From an uncultured Oscillospiraceae bacterium (GTDB taxonomy: Bacteria > Bacillota > Clostridia > Oscillospirales > Oscillospiraceae): 64,000 bases of DNA. The notes below the pieces were generated by a model. It was not told the DNA's origin, made no database searches, and saw only the letters and a program-made list of their open reading frames with translations. Of the stretch, positions 49,310-58,458 are shown piece after piece; position 1 is the first letter of the stretch, and the number at the start of each line of letters is the position of its first letter. The position numbers and the translations under genes were made by a program. The stretch spans positions 37,884-101,883 of the forward strand of contig CANPYX010000005.1 of the NCBI GenBank assembly GCA_947588955.1, read 5' to 3'.

Positions 49310-49903
49310 TCACTGAAATGTCCTGGGCGGGTCCACGCCCATAAGGGAGCCGATGAGCTTCGCGGGGAACCTGTTGTAGGTACCGCGGGTGAATTCCTCC
49401 GCCGCCTCGTTGTAGCCGGAGTGGGGAATGGCGCCCTGGGCGTTTGCGAACTGGTTGGAGTACATCTCCAGATCCGCCGCGTCCTGCTCCGAAAGCTGAA
49501 GCGACATGAGTGCGTCCCTCAAAGCGCCGAAGGAGGACACCACCATAGCGTTTGCAGAGGAATACTCGGATATGTCCCGCCCCTCCATGACGTCGTTGAG
49601 AACGGATTTGTCAAACCTCAGCTCGCCTGTGGCTTCACCGGCGGCCTCGTATTTGTCCCCCAGGGAGATGAGCCCCGTGGCGGCGTTTTCCGCGTCGCCG
49701 ATGTATTCGGCGACAGCTCCGCGCCCGTCAACGCCCGTGAAGAATTTGTTCTCTACCCGGTCCACAGCCCGCCCAAGGCTGAGCCTGGCGCCGATGGGGG
49801 TGAATACAAGGATGACAAAGACGAGCACACCCGCCGCGAACCTGCGGTCCGCAAGCACGGCGCGGCTGCCGCCCTCTGATTTTTTCGCTTTCGCGGCGCT
49901 CAT
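49310..49903 (-). CDS. lemA: LemA-family protein
   Basis: 197 residues. One N-terminal membrane segment (FAAGVLVFVILVFTPI), then a helical-bundle domain. The LemA ending is recognisable in TYNRFPAKLIGSLMGVDPPRTF, while the rest is diverged from the standard family. The role of LemA is unknown; it is commonly beside TPM proteins, as here (10 bp apart). The ATG overlaps the telA stop by four bases. Bundle and membrane anchor suggest envelope location. Confidence 0.75.
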   Translation of the reverse strand: MSAAKAKKSEGGSRAVLADRRFAAGVLVFVILVFTPIGARLSLGRAVDRVENKFFTGVDGRGAVAEYIGDAENAATGLISLGDKYEAAGEATGELRFDKSVLNDVMEGRDISEYSSANAMVVSSFGALRDALMSLQLSEQDAADLEMYSNQFANAQGAIPHSGYNEAAEEFTRGTYNRFPAKLIGSLMGVDPPRTFQ

Positions 49904-51060
49904 TTGTTGATCTCCAGAAGCTTCGCCTTAAGGTCGGACTCTATCTTGCCCAGCTCCGCCTCGGCCTGGCGGCGCTTCGCCGCGCCCTCCGCCTGGATGG
50001 TGCGAACCTCCTCCAGTGTCTCGATGAGGGACTGGTTGGTTGCCTTCAACGTCTCGATGTCCACAATGCCCCGCTCGGACTCGCGGGCTATCTCGATGGA
50101 GCCCTGCTTGAGGGTCTCGGCGTTCTTCTTGAGAAGCTCGTTGGTCATGTTGGTGACCTCGCGCTGAGCCTCCATCGCCTGCTGGGAGTGGTGCTGTCCC
50201 AGGGCGAGCACCATCTGGTTCTTCCAGAGGGGTATGGTGTTCACAAGGGATGTCTGTATCTTCTCCACCATCAGGGTGTCGTTATTCTGAATGAGCCGTA
50301 TCTGCGGCGACATCTGCACGGAGATCATGCGCGTCAGCTCCAGGTCGTGGAGCTTCTTGTCAAAGCGGCTTATCATGTTCTGATAGTCGTTGGCGGCCTG
50401 GGCGTCCTCGGGCGCGCCGGTTTGCTTCGCCTTCTCCTGGAGGGCGGGGAGCGTCACGGTCTCGCACTCGTGGAGCTTTTTCTTGCCCGCCAGGATGTAC
50501 ATGGTCAGCTCCTTGTAATACGCCTGGTTGAGCTCGTACATCTTGTCAAGCGTCGCCACGTCCTTGAGCAGGACTATCTGGTGCTGCTCAAGCATACCGG
50601 CAATCTTGTCCACGTTTACCTCCGCCTTGTCGTACTGCGCCTTGAGGCTGGAGATCTGGTTCTGGACCTTCCTCTTGAAGCCCAAAAAGCCCCGCTTCTC
50701 CTCCTCGCCGTAGTTGAAGCCTTTAAGCTCCACCACCAGGTCAGAGAGCATATCTCCCACCTGCCCCATGTCCTTGGTGCGGACGCTCTGGAGGGTGGAG
50801 CCGGAGAAGTCGGCTATGTTCTTCTGGCTTGCCGCGCCGTACTGCAAAATGGCGTTGGAATCGGTGATGTCGATCTTCTGGGAGAATTCCTCCACCGCCT
50901 TCAGCTCCTCCGGGGAGAGCTGGGACTCCTCATGCTCAGTGGCAGAGACCGCGGGCGCCTCGGGCTCCTTGGGAGCCTCGGCTGCGGCTGCTGCGGCGGC
51001 AGCGGGAGTGGTGGGAGTAGAGTTAAATGTAAGCGTCGGGACATATTCAGGTTCAGTCAT
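49900..51060 (-). CDS. telA: TelA-family toxic anion resistance protein
   Basis: 386 residues. An Ala/Pro-rich N-terminus (TPTTPAAAAAAAAEAPKEPE) is followed by a long helical TelA domain (about 50-386) with coiled-coil character (IPLWKNQMVLALGQHHSQQA, ending in EAELGKIESDLKAKLLEI). The name comes from tellurite resistance, but the cell role is poorly known; B. subtilis has a relative next to xpaC. No membrane segment. GGAG before the ATG. It overlaps lemA. Confidence 0.9.
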   Translation of the reverse strand: MTEPEYVPTLTFNSTPTTPAAAAAAAAEAPKEPEAPAVSATEHEESQLSPEELKAVEEFSQKIDITDSNAILQYGAASQKNIADFSGSTLQSVRTKDMGQVGDMLSDLVVELKGFNYGEEEKRGFLGFKRKVQNQISSLKAQYDKAEVNVDKIAGMLEQHQIVLLKDVATLDKMYELNQAYYKELTMYILAGKKKLHECETVTLPALQEKAKQTGAPEDAQAANDYQNMISRFDKKLHDLELTRMISVQMSPQIRLIQNNDTLMVEKIQTSLVNTIPLWKNQMVLALGQHHSQQAMEAQREVTNMTNELLKKNAETLKQGSIEIARESERGIVDIETLKATNQSLIETLEEVRTIQAEGAAKRRQAEAELGKIESDLKAKLLEINK

Positions 51061-51101
51061 GTCAAAAACTCCTTTTTTATGTTATATGTGAAATATTGAA
51101 A

Positions 51102-51776
51102 TTACTCTTTATTTATAGACCGCTTCACGTCAAAATCCTTCCCGGTCAGCCCCTCGCGTTTGAGCATGGACTCCAAAACGGTTATGTCCGTGTCGATGTC
51201 CAGCGCCTCGTTTGCAAAGAGGTGGTCGTACTCCTTCCGGTAGGCGGCGACGGTGGTGTCAAGTATGTCCTCGATGCGCTTTAAGGTGCCGGAGACGTTT
51301 TCGCCGGCGCCCTCACCGCTCATCCTGTCGTAGGCGTTCAAAAGCTTCATGGTTGTGGGCAGGTAATACCCGGCAAAGCGCCGCACCTGCGGGATGTCGT
51401 TGGGGTCCTCGATGATGTCCTTGAATATCTTGTCCGTGAGAGAGGCAATCTCCTCCACCCTCGACCGGACGGAGGGCTCCCTTATTGATGTCCCCAGACG
51501 CCTCAGCTCCTTCACCGCCAGCTCTCCCTCGCGCAAAAGCGCGTCCGCCTCGGCGTTCCCCGTGGTGACAGGCTCCGCCGGCACGTCGACGACCGTCTTT
51601 TTCCCCGGAAAGAGCTTCGTCAGCGCAAGATAGGCGCCCGCTGAGACCGCTATGAGAAGCAGAAAGTGCAAAAGCGAGTAGAGCGGCAGCACCAGGCACC
51701 ATATTACCCACACCGCCGCCACGCCGTAGATAGGTACGGCGGACCGCTTCACAACAGTCTTTTTCGTACAGGACAC
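51102..51776 (-). CDS. xpaC: XpaC-like protein (5-bromo-4-chloroindolyl phosphate hydrolysis family)
   Basis: 224 residues. Two hydrophobic segments near the N-terminus (about 14-52), then a helical cytoplasmic domain (VRRFAGYYLPTTMKLLNAYDRM is typical of XpaC). The family name reflects an X-P hydrolysis phenotype in Bacillus, and the true role is unknown. GTG start close behind AAAGGGG. First gene of the xpaC-telA-lemA-TPM operon under a strong promoter. Confidence 0.85.
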   Translation of the reverse strand: MSCTKKTVVKRSAVPIYGVAAVWVIWCLVLPLYSLLHFLLLIAVSAGAYLALTKLFPGKKTVVDVPAEPVTTGNAEADALLREGELAVKELRRLGTSIREPSVRSRVEEIASLTDKIFKDIIEDPNDIPQVRRFAGYYLPTTMKLLNAYDRMSGEGAGENVSGTLKRIEDILDTTVAAYRKEYDHLFANEALDIDTDITVLESMLKREGLTGKDFDVKRSINKE

Positions 51777-51796
51777 CCCCTTTATTTCAATGTTTC

Positions 51797-51825
51797 ATTT
51801 TACCGTTTTACACAGAAAATGTCAA
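51797..51825 (-). promoter_or_regulatory. Sigma-A promoter of xpaC-telA-lemA-TPM
   Basis: On the minus strand: -35 TTGACA (51820-51825), 17-bp spacer, -10 TAAAAT (51797-51802). Confidence 0.85.
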
Positions 51826-51876
51826 TAGATACAGGCGAATATTAAGCGGATATTACAAAAAATCGCGCTATGTCTC

Positions 51877-53151
51877 TCACCGCCTGTACTCAAACTCTAT
51901 CCCGCACACGCTCACCGTGTCGCCCTCCTCGACGCCCAGCTCCTCAAGCCTTTCAAAGACGCCACGCTCCCTGAGGGTCCTGTCAAAGTACATTCTGGAC
52001 TCGTAGTCCCCGAAGTTCACGTTCTGCACCAGGCGCTCCACCCAGCCTCCGTCCACGTACCAAACGCCGTCCTCCCGGTTGATCTCCGGCTCAGGCAGGG
52101 GACCTGTCTCCTCAGGCTCGGTGAACTCCGGCTCAAAAACGGCTATGGGCGGCAGCTCCGAGAGCTTATAGGCTATCGCCCTCACCAGCTCCTCCGTGCC
52201 AGTGTGGGCGGCGGCGGAGATTTTGAAAAACGGCATACCCGCCTCCTTTACCTTCCGCTCCAGCCGCTTAAGCCGCTCCTTCTCCTCCTCGCCAACTATG
52301 TCGCACTTGTTGGCGGCGACTATCATGGGACGCGACGCCAATGCGGGGGAATATTCCTCCAGCTCCCGGTTTATGATGTCGAAGTCCTCCGACGGGTCCC
52401 GACCCTCGCGCCCAGAGGCGTCCACCACGTGCACCGTCAAACGGCACCTGTCGATGTGGCGCAGAAAGTCGTGCCCCAGCCCCGCGCCCTCGCTGGCGCC
52501 CTCGATTATGCCGGGTATGTCCGCCATCACAAAGCTCCGCCCCTCCCCGGCGTATACAACGCCAAGGTTGGGGAAAAGCGTGGTGAAGTGGTAGTCCGCG
52601 ATCTTCGGCCTCGCCCTGGATACCACCGACAGAAGCGTGGATTTCCCCACGTTGGGAAAGCCCACAAGCCCCACGTCCGCCAGCAGCTTTAGCTCCAGTA
52701 TTATCTCCCTCTCAACGCCGGGGAGCCCCGCCTTGGCAAAGCGCGGAGCCTGACGCGTGGGTGTGGCGAAGTGGGAGTTTCCCCAGCCGCCCGAACCGCC
52801 CTTTGCCGCGATGAACCTGTCGGTCGCCGACATATCCGCCATTATCGCCCCGGTGGCCCTGTCCCTTACCACGGTCCCCACGGGTACGCGGATAATAAGG
52901 TCCTCTCCACGTTTGCCGGTGCACCGTTTGCCGGAGCCGTCCATGCCGTTGCCGGCGGCGTACTTGCGCTTGTACCTGAAATCCATGAGCGTGGACATGT
53001 TGGCGTCGGGCACCAGCACCACGTCCCCGCCGTCGCCCCCATCCCCGCCGTCGGGACCGCCGGAGGCAACGTATTTTTCCCTGTGGAAGGCAACGGCGCC
53101 GTTTCCGCCCTTGCCCGCCTTTATCTCGATGGTCGCCTTGTCAACAAACAT
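51877..53151 (-). CDS. obg: GTPase ObgE/CgtA
   Basis: Essential GTPase linked to 50S ribosome assembly and, in Bacillus, stress and sporulation signalling. 424 residues: glycine-rich Obg domain (1-158; GPDGGDGGDGGDVVL), G domain (about 159-330; G1 GFPNVGKST, DIPGIIEGAS, NKCD), and a C-terminal OCT domain (about 355-424). The chosen ATG follows GGAGAGGG; the frame is open 60 nt further up into the promoter. Monocistronic and divergent from murJ. Confidence 0.96.
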   Translation of the reverse strand: MFVDKATIEIKAGKGGNGAVAFHREKYVASGGPDGGDGGDGGDVVLVPDANMSTLMDFRYKRKYAAGNGMDGSGKRCTGKRGEDLIIRVPVGTVVRDRATGAIMADMSATDRFIAAKGGSGGWGNSHFATPTRQAPRFAKAGLPGVEREIILELKLLADVGLVGFPNVGKSTLLSVVSRARPKIADYHFTTLFPNLGVVYAGEGRSFVMADIPGIIEGASEGAGLGHDFLRHIDRCRLTVHVVDASGREGRDPSEDFDIINRELEEYSPALASRPMIVAANKCDIVGEEEKERLKRLERKVKEAGMPFFKISAAAHTGTEELVRAIAYKLSELPPIAVFEPEFTEPEETGPLPEPEINREDGVWYVDGGWVERLVQNVNFGDYESRMYFDRTLRERGVFERLEELGVEEGDTVSVCGIEFEYRR

Positions 53152-53182
53152 ATTCGATCTTCCCTCTCCACGTATTTGCCCC

Positions 53183-53211
53183 ATTGTAACAGAATAGACG
53201 CGCCTTTTCAA
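53183..53211 (-). promoter_or_regulatory. Sigma-A promoter of obg
   Basis: On the minus strand: -35 TTGAAA (53206-53211), 17-bp spacer, -10 TACAAT (53183-53188). Confidence 0.8.
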
Positions 53212-53278
53212 GTATCCCCGTTAATACCTTATTCACAAAATATTAACCTCCTCCCTCCCGCGACAGCCGCTTGGGAGG

Positions 53279-53307
53279 TTGAAATCCCGCGCGAAATGTG
53301 CTAAAAT
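53279..53307 (+). promoter_or_regulatory. Sigma-A promoter of the surface-polymer operon
   Basis: TTGAAA (53279-53284), 17-bp spacer, TAAAAT (53302-53307), 54 bp before the murJ ATG. The only clear promoter for the seven genes from murJ to the M16 protease. Confidence 0.8.
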
Positions 53308-53360
53308 ACAAAATCGGTCCAAAATATTCAAGAATATTCAAGCGGAAAGGAGGCCGGCGA

Positions 53361-54926
53361 ATGAAAGAAAAGGGAGAAAAAAACCGCAGCGCCGCCCTGA
53401 CCGTGGGCGTAATGATGGTCATAACCCTCAGCGGCAAAATACTGGGGCTCCTCCGTGACCGGCTCCTCACCGTTAACTACGGCAGCGGCAGCGAGGCAAA
53501 TGCCTTCCTCACCGCCTCCAGGATACCCCGCGTGTTTTTCGACACCGTCTTCACCTCCTCCATCGCCGCCTGCCTCATACCAGTCATGGGCGAGGTCCTG
53601 CAAAAGCGGGGAAAGAAGGATGCTCTGAAATTCGCGGGCAACTTCATGACCGTCATGGGCATAATCTGCGCCGCGGTGACGCTCCTGGGCGTCATATTCG
53701 CCGACGCTTTGACCTACTTCTTCGCCGACGGCTTCGACGATCAGACCGCCGCCCTGTGCGCCAGCCTCACCCGCATAATGATGCCCACCGTCTTCTTCAC
53801 CGGCGTCGCCTTCTGCTTCGTGGGCATACTCCAGATATTCGACGAGTTCAACGTCCCTGCCGCCATAAGCCTCATCTCCAACATTGTCGTAATTATTTAT
53901 TACCTGACCCTCAACGATAAATTCGGCGTCTACGGCCTTGCCGTGGCGTTTCTTGTCGCCTGGGCTGTCCAGGCGCTTGTCCAGATGCCCTCCCTCAAAA
54001 AGAAGGGCTTCAAATTCTACCCCTCCCTCTCGGTGAGAAACGCCGACATGGACAAGGTCTGGCGGCTCCTCCTCCCGTCCATGGTGAGCACCTGGGTGCT
54101 CCCCATAATGCAGACGGTGAACTCCAAATTCGGCTCCCGGCTCTTCGGCGGCGCCGGGGTCTCGGCGATAGAGTATTCCTACAGCCTCTACACCGTCATC
54201 GCCGGTATATTCGTCCTCCAGGTGACAAATTATATCTTCCCCAAGCTCTCCAAGCAGAACGCGGAGGGCGACCCCGTCCAGTTGCGCCAGACGCTCCGCT
54301 CCACCATGCACACCACCCTCTTTGTGGTCATACCCATGACCGCCGGGCTCTTTATAATGGCGGAGCCCATCGTCGCCTTCATTTACGGCGGCGGGCGCTT
54401 CGACCAGTTCTCCATCGACATAACCTCCCGCGCCCTGCGCTTTATATCCCTCGGCATGATAGGCTACGCCATACAGTACGTCCTCTCCCGCGCCTTCTTT
54501 GCCGCCCAATCCGGCAAGGAGCCGCTTTTCGCCGGGATAGTCTCAATAGTCCTGGACATCGTCCTGTGCGCCGTCCTCGCCCCGCGCTTTGACGTGGCGG
54601 GCATTGCCGTCGCCAGTGCCGTCTCCTTCACCGCCAACGGGCTTTTCATGTCGGTGCCCCTCCAAAGGCGCGGCGTCGGCTACTGGGACAGGGAATTCGC
54701 CATAGATATGCTTAAAATCTCGCTCAGCGCCGTGATAATGGGCGCCGCCGCCTGGGGTACCCGCGTCCTCATCGCCGGACACGTGGGCAAGCTACTCGCG
54801 GTCTGCGTCCCCACCGCCGTGGGAGTCGCGGTCTACGCCGTGTGCGTGCTTGCGCTGAGGGTGGACGAGGCGCGGCAGGTGACCAGCGCGATAAAGAAAA
54901 AACTGGGAAAGGGGGCTCCCGAATGA
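53361..54926 (+). CDS. murJ: Lipid II flippase MurJ (MVF family)
   Basis: 521-residue polytopic membrane protein of the MOP exporter superfamily with about 14 membrane segments. It moves lipid-linked peptidoglycan precursor (or a wall-polymer intermediate) across the membrane. GLLRDRLLTVNYGSGSEANAFLTASRIP near the N-terminus and the SYSLYTVIAGIF region are typical. ATG after AAAGGAGG; the upstream open frame is inside the promoter region. The stop overlaps the next ATG (ATGA). The setting suggests it may serve the surface polymer. Confidence 0.92.
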   Translation: MKEKGEKNRSAALTVGVMMVITLSGKILGLLRDRLLTVNYGSGSEANAFLTASRIPRVFFDTVFTSSIAACLIPVMGEVLQKRGKKDALKFAGNFMTVMGIICAAVTLLGVIFADALTYFFADGFDDQTAALCASLTRIMMPTVFFTGVAFCFVGILQIFDEFNVPAAISLISNIVVIIYYLTLNDKFGVYGLAVAFLVAWAVQALVQMPSLKKKGFKFYPSLSVRNADMDKVWRLLLPSMVSTWVLPIMQTVNSKFGSRLFGGAGVSAIEYSYSLYTVIAGIFVLQVTNYIFPKLSKQNAEGDPVQLRQTLRSTMHTTLFVVIPMTAGLFIMAEPIVAFIYGGGRFDQFSIDITSRALRFISLGMIGYAIQYVLSRAFFAAQSGKEPLFAGIVSIVLDIVLCAVLAPRFDVAGIAVASAVSFTANGLFMSVPLQRRGVGYWDREFAIDMLKISLSAVIMGAAAWGTRVLIAGHVGKLLAVCVPTAVGVAVYAVCVLALRVDEARQVTSAIKKKLGKGAPE

Positions 54927-56329
54927 GGGCGATGATAGAAAACAGCCTCATCTACCGCCTAATCACCGCCATAGGCGCCTGGATAGACCGCCAATGGCAA
55001 AAAAGCCGGCTCGCGGCAATCATCTCCGGCTCCGGCTCCGGAAGTGAAGGCTCGGTAGTCGGGAAAGCCGGCAGCGCCGTTCATCGGGCGCTGTGCTCGG
55101 TGTTCCGTGCCCTGAAGCTGGACAGGCTTTTTGAGGGCTCGGTTTTTACAAGGAAATATTTCTGGATGGGGGCGGCTGTCCTGCTGGCGCCGATCCTGCC
55201 CACAGCGGCGGTGCTGGTGCTTGCTCTCATCGCCATAGGCTCCGTAGTGCTGACCTACGCCGTAGACAGGGAACGCCGCGCGGCGGCGTCGCCGGTAAAA
55301 AAATGGTTTGTGGCTTACGCCCTGGTATATGCTGTTTCGGCGGCGTTCTCAATGGCGCTGGAGAGCACCCTGAGCTCCACGCTGCTGACTGTGATTTTTG
55401 CCGTGTTCGCCGTGGCAATGCTTGATACCCACCGCACTTTCCGTGACGCAAAGCGCCTCGTCACCCTGCTTGTAGTTGGCGGGACGGTGGTGGCGGGGTA
55501 CGGTATCCTCCAGGCGGTCCTGGGGCGCGAGACCTCTGCCCACTGGATCGACGAGGAGCTTTTCAGCAACATCTCCCAGCGGGTGTACTCCACCCTGGAC
55601 AACCCCAACATTCTCTCGGAATATCTTTTGCTGGTGATCCCCCTGGGCGTGGCGCTGACGGTCAACGCCAAGTCCGCCAACGGACGAATTGCCGCGCTGG
55701 TCTCCACGGCGGTGATGGTTGCCTGTATGTTCCTCACCTGGTCGCGCGCGGGATGGGTCGGGCTGTTGCTGGAGCTTGCTGTCCTCCTGGTACTGATGGA
55801 CAGGCGTTTCCTTTTACCTGGACTTTTGGGCGCGGTAGTGGTGGTGGCGTTCCTGCCGCAGGGGATACTCGACAGGCTCCTGAGCGTGGGTTCCATGGAG
55901 GACAGCTCAGCTTTTTACCGTTTCAGCATATGGACGGGCACCCTGCGAATGCTTCGGGACTGCTGGATCGCCGGTGTGGGTCCCGGAGCCTTCTCCGTGA
56001 TTTACCCGCAATACTCCCTTAACGCAGCCATCACCAAGCACGCCCACAATCTCTATTTTCAGCTCATGTGCGATTCCGGCGTACCCGGCATTTTGACCTT
56101 CGTCGGGCTTGTGGTTTCGGCTGTGCGCGCCGCGGCGGGAACGATCAGCCGGGGGGCGGACAGGGAGCGGCGCGTCCTGCTTCTCGCCCTGCTATCGGGC
56201 GTTGTCGGATTCCTTATCCAGTCCGTTGCGGAGTACAGCTTTTATAACTATCGTGTCATGCTCGTGTTCTTCATTGTCATAGGACTCATCGGGTCACTGT
56301 CGTTGCGGGAAACGGAGGCGGATAGATGA
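54923..56329 (+). CDS. O-antigen ligase-like membrane protein
   Basis: 468 residues, about twelve membrane segments. The Wzy_C/WaaL-type region is recognised by TLDNPNILSEYLLLVIPLG, FLTWSRAGWVGL, and the large outer loop with GVGPGAFSVIYPQYS and KHAHNLYFQLMCDSGVPG. These enzymes join lipid-linked glycans to an acceptor or polymerise them. Overlaps murJ and the next glycosyltransferase by four bases each. Probably ligates or polymerises the wall polymer (inference). Confidence 0.85.
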   Translation: MRAMIENSLIYRLITAIGAWIDRQWQKSRLAAIISGSGSGSEGSVVGKAGSAVHRALCSVFRALKLDRLFEGSVFTRKYFWMGAAVLLAPILPTAAVLVLALIAIGSVVLTYAVDRERRAAASPVKKWFVAYALVYAVSAAFSMALESTLSSTLLTVIFAVFAVAMLDTHRTFRDAKRLVTLLVVGGTVVAGYGILQAVLGRETSAHWIDEELFSNISQRVYSTLDNPNILSEYLLLVIPLGVALTVNAKSANGRIAALVSTAVMVACMFLTWSRAGWVGLLLELAVLLVLMDRRFLLPGLLGAVVVVAFLPQGILDRLLSVGSMEDSSAFYRFSIWTGTLRMLRDCWIAGVGPGAFSVIYPQYSLNAAITKHAHNLYFQLMCDSGVPGILTFVGLVVSAVRAAAGTISRGADRERRVLLLALLSGVVGFLIQSVAEYSFYNYRVMLVFFIVIGLIGSLSLRETEADR

Positions 56330-57447
56330 TCAGGGTACTGAATATCCTCAGCGACACGAATATCGGAGGCGCTGGCAGGGCGGTGCTCAACTACCTGGAG
56401 TTCATGGACAGGGAGAGATTTGAGGCGGCCGTATGCGTCCCCAGGGGAAGCCTCCTGATAGAGCCCCTTGAGAAGCAGGGAGTGCGGGTCCTCCAGGTGG
56501 ACGCCATGGAGGACAGGTCAATGGACCTGAAAGCCCTCGGCCCTCTGCGACGGGTCATTCGGAGCTGCGATCCGGACATTGTCCACACTCACGGTTCCCT
56601 CTCCGGAAGGCTGGCAGCGTCAATGGAAAAAAAGCCTGTTGTATTCACCAGACACTCGGCATTTCCCTTCCCTGACAGGGTGACAAAGACGCCTCTGCGC
56701 CACCTGTACCGCGCCCTTTACACCCACTGGGCGGACAGGATCATTGTAATATCTCCCGCGGGGGCAAAGCTTTTGACGGACCTGGGCGTGCCGGAAGACA
56801 GGCTTGAGGTCATGATGAACGGCGTAAAGCCCCTGACACGCCTCCCCCTGGAGGAGCGGGCAGCTTTTCGGCGGGAGCTGGATATCGGTCCCGATGACTT
56901 TGTGGCTGTGATGGTTTCAAGGATAGAGGAGTACAAGGGTCATCTGGATGTTTTGGACGCCATGGACCGCTTGCGGGATTCTAAAGTGCGCCTGATTGTC
57001 GCCGGCACAGGCTCCTTTGAGGGGCAGGTCCGGCAGAGGGCGGAGGAGCTGAACCTGGGTGACAGGGTCATCTTCACCGGTTTTCTGGAGGACGTGACGC
57101 CCATTATGAGTGTGGCTGACGCGCAGATCAACGCCTCCTATCTGTCCGAAACCTCCAGTCTCGCCCTCATCGAGGGCATGAGTATCGGCGTCCCCGCCGT
57201 GGCAACAAACTGCTGCGGGAATCCCTGGCTTGTGAAGGACGGCGTTTCGGGACTGCTTTTCCCGCCGAGGGACAGCGCCGCCCTTGTTGAAATATTGAGA
57301 CGCCTCTGCGCGGAACGCGGCGAGACAGAAAGGCTGGGCATTGGCGCCCGTAAGGAATATCTTGAGAGCTTCACCGGGGAGCGGTACGCCGCGCGGATCG
57401 AAGAAGTTTACAAAAAGATTTTGGAGGAGCGATATGGAGAAGAATAA
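56326..57447 (+). CDS. Glycosyltransferase family 4
   Basis: 373-residue GT-B enzyme. N-terminal domain begins RVLNILSDTNIGGAGRAVLNYL and has VHTHGSLSGRLAA; the C-terminal donor domain has VSRIEEYKGHLDVLDAM, FTGFLEDVTPIMSVADA and the ETSSLALIEGMSIGVPAVAT Glu motif. Transfers an activated sugar to a lipid-linked acceptor in the cytoplasm; donor unknown. ATGA overlap with the ligase gene and a 14-bp overlap with the next gene. Confidence 0.9.
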   Translation: MIRVLNILSDTNIGGAGRAVLNYLEFMDRERFEAAVCVPRGSLLIEPLEKQGVRVLQVDAMEDRSMDLKALGPLRRVIRSCDPDIVHTHGSLSGRLAASMEKKPVVFTRHSAFPFPDRVTKTPLRHLYRALYTHWADRIIVISPAGAKLLTDLGVPEDRLEVMMNGVKPLTRLPLEERAAFRRELDIGPDDFVAVMVSRIEEYKGHLDVLDAMDRLRDSKVRLIVAGTGSFEGQVRQRAEELNLGDRVIFTGFLEDVTPIMSVADAQINASYLSETSSLALIEGMSIGVPAVATNCCGNPWLVKDGVSGLLFPPRDSAALVEILRRLCAERGETERLGIGARKEYLESFTGERYAARIEEVYKKILEERYGEE

Positions 57448-57946
57448 TAAAAAGGGCAGGAGCGTGTTCAACCTTTTTGACATAGCGGTCATTCTGGTGG
57501 CGCTGGTTTTGTTGGGCGTGCTCTACTACGCCGACCGGCGGGCGGGAGCGCCGGGGCAGGAAGTACCGGTCATATCCGACCAAAAGACAGTCATCCACTA
57601 CACCGTGGAGGTTCCCAGTATCTCGGAGAATGTGGCGGACCAATTCAAGGCGGGCGATACCTTCATAGACCTGGCAAAAAAGTATATTCTGGGAACCGTG
57701 GAGTCCGTGGAAATACTCCCCTCACAGAAGCTTGTGACCGATTTTGAAAATAAGGTCCAATATCGCGCCGAAGAGCCGGGTCTTTATACGGTGCATTTTA
57801 CCGTCACCTCCGAGGCGGCGATCGAGGAACGGAACATCATTGTTGACGGCGGATATGTTATCCGCATAGGGACAGAAGTGGAGGGAAAAGTACCCGGATG
57901 CGTGTTCAGGGGGTACGTGATTGCTGTTGAGAGGGTGGACAAATGA
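57434..57946 (+). CDS. DUF4330 family protein, first of two
   Basis: 170 residues. One membrane segment near the N-terminus (FDIAVILVALVLLGVLYYA) then an outer domain rich in beta strands (TVIHYTVEVPSISENVADQF, IVDGGYVIRIGTEVEGKV). The family has no known function. ATG after GGAGGAG, inside the end of the glycosyltransferase gene. The next gene encodes a relative of similar size, so this is a tandem pair. Confidence 0.75.
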   Translation: MEKNNKKGRSVFNLFDIAVILVALVLLGVLYYADRRAGAPGQEVPVISDQKTVIHYTVEVPSISENVADQFKAGDTFIDLAKKYILGTVESVEILPSQKLVTDFENKVQYRAEEPGLYTVHFTVTSEAAIEERNIIVDGGYVIRIGTEVEGKVPGCVFRGYVIAVERVDK

Positions 57947-58446
57947 AAAAGACAAAAATCATTGACGAGCGCGGCTTTCTGTTTGGAAAGATCAGCGTGG
58001 TGGATATTTTGGCTGTCCTGCTGGTGCTTGCCATCGGGGCAATGGTCTATGTGCGGCTTTTCGTCCAGGGGAAAGAAACAGGCTACATCAGCCCCGAAAT
58101 GACTAAGGTGGAGTTTGTGGTCAAGGTCCCCACAGTCAGGGACGTGCACAAGGACGCATACAGACCCGGCGACGTCGTATATAAGGGCGATGACGGTCCC
58201 CTTCTCGGCACAGTCACCGACGTTCGGACGGAGCAGGCTTACGCCCTTGTGACCTCGCAGGATGGGGAGATACTGTCCGTACCTGTAAAGGACTATTATG
58301 ACTTCTATATCACCATCGAGGCACAGTGTACCACCGGAGCCAACGGCTACTATCTGGGCAATTCCGTTGAGCTCAACAGGAACATGACCCTTGAGCTTAC
58401 CACCCTCTATGACAATCTTACCGGGACGGTTTACAGCATTGGCTGA
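57943..58446 (+). CDS. DUF4330 family protein, second of two
   Basis: 167 residues. Same layout as its neighbour: short basic N-terminus with RGFLFGKISVVDI, one membrane segment (ILAVLLVLAIGAMVYVRLF), then an outer beta-rich domain (VEFVVKVPTVRDVHKDAYRP, GTVTDVRTEQAY). The ATG overlaps the preceding stop (ATGA). The FLFGKISVVD start is the family hallmark. Perhaps an accessory subunit of the export or ligase machinery; that is only inferred from the operon. Confidence 0.8.
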   Translation: MKKTKIIDERGFLFGKISVVDILAVLLVLAIGAMVYVRLFVQGKETGYISPEMTKVEFVVKVPTVRDVHKDAYRPGDVVYKGDDGPLLGTVTDVRTEQAYALVTSQDGEILSVPVKDYYDFYITIEAQCTTGANGYYLGNSVELNRNMTLELTTLYDNLTGTVYSIG

Positions 58447-58458
58447 GGGAGGCGCGCT

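Noticed and set aside
53328..54509. 393-codon open frame antisense to murJ
   Set aside because: Shadow of a clear membrane-protein gene; composition rich in Gly, Glu and His with no recognisable domain and no promoter.
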